This document shows, one piece after another, positions 58,901 to 61,799 of a DNA stretch of 64,000 nucleotides. Origin of the DNA: Fragum whitleyi (taxonomy: Eukaryota > Mollusca > Bivalvia > Cardiida > Cardiidae). Position numbers and translations under genes: made by a program. Numbering within the stretch: the first letter of the stretch is position 1; each line of letters opens with the position of its first letter. Below the pieces are notes generated by a model. That model ran no database searches. It was given only the letters and a program-made list of their open reading frames with translations, and was not told where the DNA came from. Location: NCBI GenBank assembly GCA_948146395.1, contig OX411548.1, forward strand, positions 62,701,020 to 62,765,019, read 5' to 3'.

Positions 58901-61306
58901 GGAGGAGTTGCATTCAAAAGGTTGCAATTTCAATAAGTCCTAGATACTAAGTTTTAAGGGGGCATAATTTAGGGTAAAATTAATGAACCAAAAAATCCTT
59001 ACTTCATGCTCATCTACCAATTGAGGTTATAACATCCACCAAGTTTCATTTAGATCCAGCCAGAAACTTAGGAAGAGTTGCATTCACAAGGCTGTAATTT
59101 CAATAAGCCCCAGAGACTGAATTTTAAGGGGGCATAACTGAGGCAATATGCCCCACAGACTAAGTTTTTAAGGGGCATAACTCAGGCAAAAATCAACGAA
59201 CCATAAAATCCGTCCTTCATGCACATCTACCAATTGAGGTGATAACATTGACTAAGTTTCAAGAAGATCCAGCCAGAAACTTAGGAGGAGTTGCGCTGAC
59301 AAGAAAAGTGGACCCAGAGACTAAGTTTTTAAGGGGCATAACTCAGACAAAAATCAACGAACCATAAAATCCTTCCTTCATGCACATCTACCAAATGAGG
59401 TGATAACATTGACCAAGTTTCAAGAAGATCCAGCCAGAAACTTAGGAGGAGTTGCGTTGACAAGAAAAGTGGTCCCAGAGACTAAGTTTTTAAGGGGCAT
59501 AACTCCGGCAAAAAACAACGAACCATAAAATCCTTCCTTCATGCACATCTACCAAATGAGGTGATAACATTGACCAAGTTTCAAGAAGATCCAGCCAAAA
59601 ACATAGGAGGAGTTGCGTTGACAAGAAAAGTGGTCCAAGAGACTAAGTTTTTAAGGGGCATAACTCCGGCAAAAATCAACGAACCATAAAATCCTTCATT
59701 CATGCATATCTACCAAATGAGGTGATAACATTGACCAAGTTTCAAGAAGATCCAGCCAGAAACTTAGGAGGAGTTGCATTGACAAGAAAAGTGGTCCAAG
59801 AGACTAAGTTTTTAAGGGGCATAACTCCGGCAAACATCAACGAACCATAAAATCCTTCCTTCATGCACATCTACCAATTGAGGTGATAACATTGACCAAG
59901 TTTCAAGAAGATCCAGCCAGAATCTTAGGAGGAGTTGCGTTGACAAGAAAGTGGACGGACGTACGGATGGACGTACGGACGGAGAAGATGACGCCAATAT
60001 ACATCCGCCTCCGGCGAGGTATAAAAATGAATTGATCTTACTCGAAAAGCAAACGATTATTTCATTTCTTTGATGCTGAAAAGGAGCAAACTGTGAAAAG
60101 TTTTAGACTCATTTCCTGAAAGCATGTTAGTTTGCATGTGACATCTAAGCAATGTCATCATGACATCAAGAAAATTTCATTTGTTGGGCTCTGGTTAGAT
60201 AACATATAATAAATTGACATGATCTAAAGCAGGGTTTGATTTTATGACAATTTCACTGGATTGGCAGTAAAATTATCAATTGATAACCTACCATTATTTC
60301 TAACTAAACTACCGAAAAGTGTTAAATAAATACTTACAGGTTCCAAGTCCCCATCATTAATTTTCTGGCTCTGTATATGAACCATGACCATTGGTTTCTC
60401 AGGTGCAGGAGTCTTGAAGGCAAAACTGATTGTATTCAGGGTACCAGGCTTGGTGACAGATCGTAACTTCCTGGTGCACTGGCCATCACAGTTCAATGAT
60501 GTCTTCACCTATAACATAGAGATCAAAGGTGAAAATATGAGAAAATCTAATGAATGATAGAATGAAAAGATGAAATTCTACACAATTTCTATTACTTCTA
60601 TTTTGAAATTAGGTGGAAATTTTCATTTGAAAGTTGGTTGTAATTATTTCATTCAGTAATATTAAAAACATCTGTGCCCTGTCACATGAAAAAAGGACAA
60701 ACTGGAAAACCATCTCTTTTTCGAAAATTTATTTTAGTTTTCCCAGATAATCCCTGTTTACAACCTTTCCTAATCTCCTGCTGCTATCCCACCTAGGTAT
60801 ACATTTATCAACCTTTTGGTTGTAAACAAAGTCAGAAAGAATGAGTTCTGCTGTTAGGAATCAAACCTGGGACCTTTGAATGAATAAGATTAAGTACTAC
60901 CAACTGCACCATGATGATGGCAAAGTAGAATATAAGGGACATTTGCTCCCTTATAAATTAGGCTTTAGTAGCATAATAAATTATCTATTATACTGAAAAT
61001 TTATGATGCCAGAGAGCAGATAAAGAAATGAGTTTTGTGAGTAGATAAAGTTAATCCAATTATTGTTTAATGGACATATCAAATCAAAGAACAAATAAGA
61101 AAACTTTTCGACTGGTCTGATAACGTCTTTTGGATATAAAAGGTAGCTAACCTTGTTTGCTTCTTCTCTGGCTTCTCTAATACTTTGTTTCAGCTTGCTG
61201 AGTTTATCCTTGAGGTCAGATTGGACCCTCTGTGTTTTATCATACCTCACTTGTAGTGAATCCGTCAAGTTCTTCATGTCTGCTAAACCTTTGTTGACAC
61301 CAGTTA
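28854..61306 (-). CDS. LAMA: Laminin subunit alpha, C-terminal half (18 exons)
   Basis: Laminin alpha chains form the long arm of the basement-membrane heterotrimer and end in five LG domains that bind integrins (LG1-3) and dystroglycan or heparan sulfate (LG4-5). Exons on the minus strand: 61306-61152, 60508-60338, 58207-58056, 57424-57149, 54429-54267, 50031-49884, 44061-43905, 42993-42873, 41900-41754, 39419-39280, 38905-38717, 37699-37574, 37091-36849, 36429-36081, 35163-35016, 32060-31927, 30778-30556, 28996-28854. All have AG..GT borders. Phases agree at every junction and give 1060 residues plus TAA. Order: coiled-coil end, LG1, LG2, LG3, Pro/Ser/Thr linker, LG4, LG5, the full C-terminal layout of the family. 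The LG hallmark (YxGG(V/I)P then GC) occurs in each domain. The 5' part is outside the window. The end of exon 14 is the least certain border. Which alpha class it is I cannot say. Confidence 0.93.
29110..29248. repeat. Fold-back palindrome
   Basis: Arms with CTTAGTGTTTTGTATTAGAA / TTCATACAATACACTAAG and centre GACAATTATC inverse pairs around GAGGCTCTGCCGAG. Confidence 0.7.
29423..29535. repeat. Fold-back palindrome
   Basis: TATCAATGTCATCTGGTC pairs imperfectly with GACCAGATAATATTGATA around a ~45 bp loop. Confidence 0.6.
29832..30137 (+). mobile_element. Short HINE-like repeat, family GGGGGCTTAAAAA
   Basis: AAACAAGATGTGTTTGTGAA start with hairpin, then ATGCCCCTG. A (ACGG/ACAG)n tract at 30051-30090 precedes hairpin GCCCCC..GGGGGC and TTAAAAA. 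Contains repeated GACCTTGACC words. Confidence 0.65.
30240..30480 (-). pseudogene. Partial duplicates of laminin exon 17
   Basis: Read on the minus strand, about 30409-30470 repeats the last ~22 codons of the exon at 30778-30556, still in frame (QSIKDKATNSPLCIGGVPG) and with a copy of its donor GTATGTCC. A shorter remnant is at 30241-30295. The adjoining intron sequence is duplicated too (CAAATCTTTGA..TAATTCTAAAACC). A CTACAGCTT palindrome is inserted in the middle unit at 30328-30378. No convincing acceptor is seen, so I regard these as dead exon pieces. Confidence 0.7.
30556..30778 (-). CDS. LAMA: Laminin alpha exon 17: LG5
   Basis: IIFSIISRKQKLSTSSKFDS, CDNQWHTVKIQITKNTITLQ and NSPLYIGGVP: the exposed QWHTVKI strand and YIGGVP hallmark of LG5. 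The donor CAG|GTATGT interrupts the codon after Pro (phase 1). Its 3' end has been partly duplicated downstream (30240-30480). Confidence 0.93.
30884..31636 (+). mobile_element. Composite of hairpin-ended repeats
   Basis: AACAAGAGCCATGTCGGACA start with hairpin, then two ~155 bp units (AACAAAGGGCAGTGACTGGA; AACAAAAGACAATAACTGGA). From about 31323 it continues into a decayed ACAGCCGAGCTAAAA family copy ending AACAGCCAAGCTTAAAA. Lies between laminin exons 16 and 17. Confidence 0.5.
31927..32060 (-). CDS. LAMA: Laminin alpha exon 16: LG5
   Basis: DDNFVVGRELTVDLEFRTTK then LEGIIATVNNVDGNHAMTLE: LG5 strands with the usual L.FRT....G.I pattern. Acceptor after a T-rich tract ending TTTACAG; donor CAG|GTATGT, phase 0. 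Confidence 0.9.
32128..33319 (+). mobile_element. HINE-like array, family GCCAGTGGAGCTAAAAA
   Basis: Same start and end words as 26983-28482. Units spaced 163-167 bp (32399, 32565, 32728, 32895). Lies in the intron upstream of laminin exon 16 (32060-31927). Confidence 0.75.
33421..34424 (+). mobile_element. HINE-like array, family GCCAGTGGAGCTAAAAA
   Basis: Third copy, about 100 bp from the second and in the same orientation. Complete ends, with an ACGG microsatellite at 34331-34371 before the hairpin. Confidence 0.75.
34690..34945 (+). repeat. Fragment of an AAAGGGCAATAACTC-type unit
   Basis: CAATGGCCTATTGTTTGTCA and CTTCTTGTGCATTGAACTTC match 44160-44280. No clear ends. Confidence 0.4.
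35016..35163 (-). CDS. LAMA: Laminin alpha exon 15: end of LG4, start of LG5
   Basis: ISTGIQGCLRRTTFNNNRQT gives the GC of LG4; SNCFKNVQKGAHFTGNSYAV carries its second cysteine and opens LG5. Acceptor TTCCAG, donor TTG|GTAAGT, phase 1. Confidence 0.9.
35640..35818 (-). repeat. SINE-like head plus palindrome
   Basis: The minus strand shows GAGGTTAAGTGTTGGCC and GAGTTTGATTCTCC, A- and B-box-like. 35749-35818 is also a palindrome: CTTGATCAAAAGGCCAACAC / GTGTCAGCCTCTTGATCAAG around CTCTAGACTGGTCTAGAG. Confidence 0.45.
35904..36066. mobile_element. 160 bp fold-back abutting laminin exon 14
   Basis: Same family as 25121-25280. Its right edge (CTACTACCTT) ends about 15 bases from the chosen donor of the LG4 exon and supplies a competing GT. 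Confidence 0.7.
36081..36429 (-). CDS. LAMA: Laminin alpha exon 14: LG4
   Basis: FEIKFEFRTFTEDGLIFYLS through GEWHSVYIKKNRQRLYVELD to VPIYVGGVPNSFLPLLNDK: a nearly complete LG4 in one exon. I chose the donor GTG|GTAGGT, which keeps the usual ~22-residue spacing from GGVP to the GC in the next exon. An alternative donor 18 bases on, AAG|GTAGTA at 36063, would add VGVAFK in frame; that GT lies in the edge of a fold-back element. Confidence 0.88.
36849..37091 (-). CDS. LAMA: Laminin alpha exon 13: LG3-LG4 linker and start of LG4
   Basis: About 45 residues of Pro/Thr/Ser/Met-rich linker (PTKETPPKPGSTRDSSDMMT, PAPPSPTTLLSP), then CAPDTGVYSFEKSAYNFGEE, which begins LG4. The linker between LG3 and LG4 is the segment cleaved in several vertebrate alpha chains; I see no clear basic RXXR site in it. 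N-I-T sequon. Confidence 0.9.
37574..37699 (-). CDS. LAMA: Laminin alpha exon 12: end of LG3
   Basis: VINFAEVQQYDKADIGRCRQ carries the last cysteine of LG3, then an acidic/proline-containing tail NDFPVPVASDAPAEIR that opens the interdomain linker. Donor AG|GTAAAT. Confidence 0.88.
37990..38412. mobile_element. TIR element with GGGGTTGACACTA ends and central fold-back
   Basis: CAGGGGTTGACACTA at the left inverts to TAGTGTCAAACCCTG at the right. GGAGTC words recur inside. The centre is the palindrome AAGAAGAAATTG..CAATTTCTTCTT (38112-38148). Relative at 50336-50750. Lies between laminin exons 11 and 12. Confidence 0.6.
38717..38905 (-). CDS. LAMA: Laminin alpha exon 11: LG3
   Basis: LDMLIDDKQVDKGNLPSGG, then DRGLYLGGVPDPGILGNMV and NQSLDGCISDVVIRR: the LYLGGVP and GC hallmarks of LG3. 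N-Q-S sequon. Donor AG|GTGAGA. Confidence 0.93.
39280..39419 (-). CDS. LAMA: Laminin alpha exon 10: LG3
   Basis: KYYSLSIVDGKIEGRFSGGR then ERYNDGKVHNIAIRKVNR, matching the L.L..G.....F..G and W/VH.I.I.. strands of LG domains. Acceptor TTTACAG, donor AG|GTAAGG, phase 2. Confidence 0.9.
39504..40733 (+). mobile_element. HINE-like array, family CTCAGGTGAGCTAAAAA
   Basis: AAAACAAGAGGACCAAGATG start (GGACCA/TGGTCC hairpin), GCTCACCTGAG, then units with AACAAACTTGGTAGAGG spaced 178, 167, 178 and 166 bp. A GACGACGCACGACGGACGAC tract precedes the hairpin CACTTCGTGCTCAGGTGAGC and TAAAAA. Lies in the laminin intron between exons 9 and 10 (41754 to 39419). Confidence 0.75.
40914..41187. mobile_element. 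Fold-back MITE, inverted copy of 16560-16842
   Basis: Shares the hairpin ACAGCTTATTCAAGCTGT and flanking words in reverse (CACCTTCTGAGTACGTATAA). Lies in the laminin intron between exons 9 and 10 of the resolved series. Confidence 0.6.
41541..41722 (+). mobile_element. Short ACAGCCGAGCTAAAA family repeat beside laminin exon 9
   Basis: ATAAGAGCATTGCCTACAGG start, GCTTGGCTGTTGGGTGCTGG, and end CCGAAAAGAGAGCTAAAG. It ends 31 bases from the donor side of the exon at 41900-41754. Confidence 0.55.
41754..41900 (-). CDS. LAMA: Laminin alpha exon 9: start of LG3
   Basis: 49 codons in phase 0: GFRSIGFYGNGFAEYKGISL then DLSASFTTTKPNGILLLAEG, the first LG strands (T..P.G.LLL). Donor GAT|GTAAGT. A short hairpin-ended repeat ends 31 bases inside the downstream intron. 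Confidence 0.9.
42092..42186. repeat. Fold-back, AACAGTTGTAACTGCC core
   Basis: ATATCAATGGCTCAGCGTGC..AACAGTTGTAACTGCC pairs with GGCAGTTACAACTGTT..TAAGCCATTGATAT. Relative at 43325 and a half-copy at 37265-37318. Confidence 0.7.
42873..42993 (-). CDS. LAMA: Laminin alpha exon 8: end of LG2
   Basis: NPTIVTEPFLGCMKEIRIAL and GVNEGCKQS, giving the GC hallmark and the second disulfide cysteine that close LG2. Forty codons after the split Asn. Donor AGT|GTAAGT. Confidence 0.9.
43325..43395. repeat. Fold-back, AACAGTTGTAACTCCC core
   Basis: AAACAGTTGTAACTCCCTAT pairs with ATAGGGAGTTACAATTGTTT, and the GAGCCATCGAT right flank is shared with 42092-42186. Confidence 0.65.
43656..43722. repeat. Fold-back, AAGAAGAAGTTGC core
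   Basis: GTGTGGAAAAAGAAGAAGTT pairs with AATTTCTTCTTTTTTCACA. Same core as in the elements at 37990 and 50336. Confidence 0.6.
43905..44061 (-). CDS. LAMA: Laminin alpha exon 7: LG2
   Basis: VLGLVGEPQKILRASQGDPR and QNADLYFGGIPPTVNMDVF, with the LYFGGIP hallmark. Acceptor GCAG preceded by a T/G-rich tract; donor GGAAA|GTATGT, phase 2. Confidence 0.9.
44124..44436 (+). mobile_element. Short hairpin-ended repeat, GGGGGGCATAAAAA end
   Basis: AAACAAGAGATGATTG start, TTTTATGCCC sub-terminal word, one AAAGTGCAATAACTC unit, and an end GGGGGGGGCATAAAAAA that contains the inverse GGGCATAAA. Confidence 0.5.
44780..44960 (-). mobile_element. SINE-like repeat
   Basis: Minus-strand B-box-like GGTTTGATCCCGAAC. 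Body words CATCCTTTCCTAGCATC and GCTGCTATC parallel the repeat at 60740. Confidence 0.4.
45000..46960. other. Laminin intron, no gene seen
   Basis: Part of the long intron between the exons at 50031-49884 and 44061-43905. Plain AT-rich sequence; open frames lack coding features. Confidence 0.5.
46963..47121. mobile_element. 160 bp fold-back, GTAGTGGACCCGTAATAG family
   Basis: AAGGCAGTAGACCCATAATA and CTACTATGGGTCCACTACTA at the ends. Diverged arms. Confidence 0.65.
47400..47650. repeat. ~250 bp fold-back
   Basis: Outer arms ATATCATGATAGTCCTTAAT / TTAAGGACTATCATGATAT; inner GATATAATGTCAACAAATTT / AAATTTGTTGACATTATATC around a 5-base loop. Lies in the laminin intron between exons 6 and 7. Confidence 0.75.
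47651..49883. other. Laminin intron, no gene seen
   Basis: AT-rich intron. Near 49284-49455 three imperfect tandem units contain AAATCTGATTTCTTT. Confidence 0.5.
49884..50031 (-). CDS. LAMA: Laminin alpha exon 6: LG2
   Basis: 49 codons plus one base: GEFFSLELLNRKLVLHYYLG through NYNIKSWVSVNVARNGEF. It has the LG strand motif with SWVSVNVAR at the exposed strand. Both neighbouring introns are long (4.2 and 5.8 kb). Acceptor TTACAG, donor G|GTGAGTG. Confidence 0.9.
50066..50295. mobile_element. MITE of the GACATTTCCAAC family
   Basis: Ends TGTGACATTTCCAACAATTT and AAATTGTTGGAAATGCACAG are inverted. Starts about 35 bp from laminin exon 6, in the flanking intron. Confidence 0.6.
50336..50750. 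mobile_element. Decayed relative of the 37990-38412 element
   Basis: GCTGACACTTAGG left, GATACTTGACAG right, GGAGTC/GACTCC words and the central AAAGAAGGTATTG..CTTCTTTTC palindrome. Confidence 0.5.
50780..51020. mobile_element. MITE of the GACATTTCCAAC family
   Basis: Complete ends: GAGCCTGTGG..GACATTTCCAAC and GTTGGAAATG..CACAGGCTC. Confidence 0.6.
51083..51470. mobile_element. MITE, second copy of 14396-14815
   Basis: Same order of words: ATATGACCTACGTTGCGGGA, ATGCAAATGAGCTCA, TGACGTCATAATA, TTTCGCGGAAAAT and the fold-back CGAATTTATTAAAC / GTTTAATAAATTCG. Lies in the laminin intron between exons 5 and 6 of the resolved series. Confidence 0.65.
51791..54174 (+). mobile_element. Long HINE-like array, family CTCAGGTGAGCTAAAAA
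   Basis: Starts AACAAGAGGGCCTTTGGCCC (hairpin) then ATCACCTGAG. About ten units of ~165 bp follow, with TACCCCCTCCCCCCTGG and CTGATCATCC. A complete-looking end (CTCAGGTGAGCTTAAAAAA) occurs internally at about 52395-52415, and the final end GCTCAGGTGAGCTAAAAA follows a GGACGACAACCGGAGGACCG tract. It may be two nested or tandem elements. Confidence 0.7.
54267..54429 (-). CDS. LAMA: Laminin alpha exon 5: start of LG2
   Basis: PAQPPGANIFSFDGTGYAV opens LG2, followed by SVSLEFKTFWPNASLFFVGN. Two sequons (NAS, NET). The donor is GTGAGT, phase 0. A 1.7 kb HINE-like array and a fold-back lie in the intron on its 5' side. Confidence 0.92.
54456..54582 (+). mobile_element. 3' fragment of the GGGGGC(A/T)TAAAAA family
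   Basis: Only the end: AAGATATTGGCAAGGTTAAG, ACGG/ACAG tract, GCCCCTGATCTATCGATGCG hairpin, then GGGGCATAAAAA. Confidence 0.6.
54592..54648. repeat. Palindrome, CTACAGCTTTGCAAAGCTGTAG core
   Basis: GAAACCTTGTATCTACAGCT and AGCTGTAGATACAAGGTTTC are perfect inverses. Fifth locus of the CTACAGCTT palindrome family. Confidence 0.75.
54700..56383 (+). mobile_element. HINE-like array, 156 bp units, family CCGGTGGGGGACTAAAAA
   Basis: AAACAAGTGCATG start, hairpin GTATTGC/GCAATAC, then AGTCCCCCACCGG. AAAGGGCAATAACTCAAAAA occurs at 55195, 55351, 55507, 55663, 55819, 55975 and 56131, exactly 156 bp apart. An ACGG/ACAG tract at about 56273-56332 precedes the end CCGGTGGGGGACT, the exact inverse of the 5' word, and AAAAA. 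Lies between laminin exons 4 and 5. Confidence 0.85.
56915..57052. repeat. Fold-back palindrome
   Basis: CTTGTGTTCAAGATG / CATCTTGAACACAGG outer arms and GATACCCTGCTTTGCACG / CGTGCAAAGCAGGGTATC inner arms. The core resembles 5966-6066. Confidence 0.75.
57149..57424 (-). CDS. LAMA: Laminin alpha exon 4: end of LG1
   Basis: 92 codons including NADLYVAGIPANIDIP and NFTGCLGDLYIDGTLVGL, the YxGGxP and GC hallmarks of an LG domain, then the closing cysteines in RETCGACLE. N-F-T is a potential glycosylation site. Donor GTAAGT, phase 2. Confidence 0.93.
58056..58207 (-). CDS. LAMA: Laminin alpha exon 3: LG1
   Basis: EFLSIELVNKKIQFRWNAGG onward, then REVDKWYKVSAT: the LG pattern of a strand pair followed by an exposed W-Y/H strand. 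Ends in phase 2 (AG), which with the next exon's first base gives Arg. Confidence 0.9.
58526..58598. repeat. Palindrome
   Basis: GAACAACAAAAGCTATATTT / AATGTAGCTTTTTGTTGTTC with inner TTTCAC/GTGAAA. It directly precedes the array at 58599. Confidence 0.7.
58599..60027 (+). mobile_element. HINE-like array, 161 bp units, family CCGGCGAGGTATAAAAA
   Basis: AACAAGAGTGCCATCGTCAC start. TTTAAGGGGCATAAC recurs with exact 161 bp spacing (AGGGG at 59171, 59332, 59493, 59654, 59815); earlier units are ~168 bp. A GGACGGACGTACGGATGGAC tract precedes hairpin CGCCTCCGGCG and TATAAAAA. The sub-terminal inverted repeat is weak here. Lies between laminin exons 2 and 3. Confidence 0.8.
60338..60508 (-). CDS. 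LAMA: Laminin alpha exon 2: start of LG1
   Basis: 57 codons, phase 0 at both ends. Begins VKTSLNCDGQCTRKLRS and continues with beta strands (TISFAFKTPAPEKPMVMVHI) of the first laminin G-like domain. Two cysteines in the short NCDGQC segment mark the junction between coiled coil and LG1. Donor CCT|GTAAGT. Confidence 0.9.
60740..60915 (-). mobile_element. tRNA-derived SINE candidate
   Basis: On the minus strand GGTGCAGTTGGTAGTACTTA (A box) is followed at tRNA-like distance by CCAGGTTTGATTCCTAAC (B box), then a body shared with 44780-44960. Confidence 0.55.
61152..61306 (-). CDS. LAMA: Laminin alpha exon 1 of series: end of coiled coil
   Basis: Encodes TGVNKGLADMKNLTDSLQVR and onward to IREAREEANK, a heptad-like charged helix typical of the last part of domain I, which winds with the beta and gamma chains. 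The acceptor TTTCAG leaves two bases completing a codon from an upstream exon outside the window; the donor is AAG|GTTAGC, phase 0. The AREEANK ending just before LG1 is characteristic of laminin alpha chains. Confidence 0.9.
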
Positions 61307-61799
61307 CTGAAATATCAGATTAAAGTTCATCTAGCTCAAGCATTAGGGACCATTTTCATTTAGTGACCATTTTCAAAATATCCTTTTTTATATCAAAGTA
61401 TGTTAATAAGTAGATATCGTTGGTCTAAAAATTATTGTAAATGAATCCTATGTTGCTAAATCTGATAAGAATTGTCTCCATGAGACTATTGTATTGAGTT
61501 TAACAACATAAAATTATTGAGAAATTCGCAATTATATATATATTCAATTAAAGTTATGTTCCTTGTTTGTAAAATAAACATGTATGACCACTCTTTGGTT
61601 GTCCTGTAAGGAGACACTTAAAACATGTTTTACTGTTGCTACAAATTATTTTGATATCCCTCTTAATATTGATTCATAATTCATAATCTTGTATTTCATT
61701 AATTTCTTTTTTATTTTCCCCTTCACACACTTTATTTTTACTTTAGATCTGAGATCAAGAATAATGCACCATAATTACAAAATACAGAAACACTACTGC

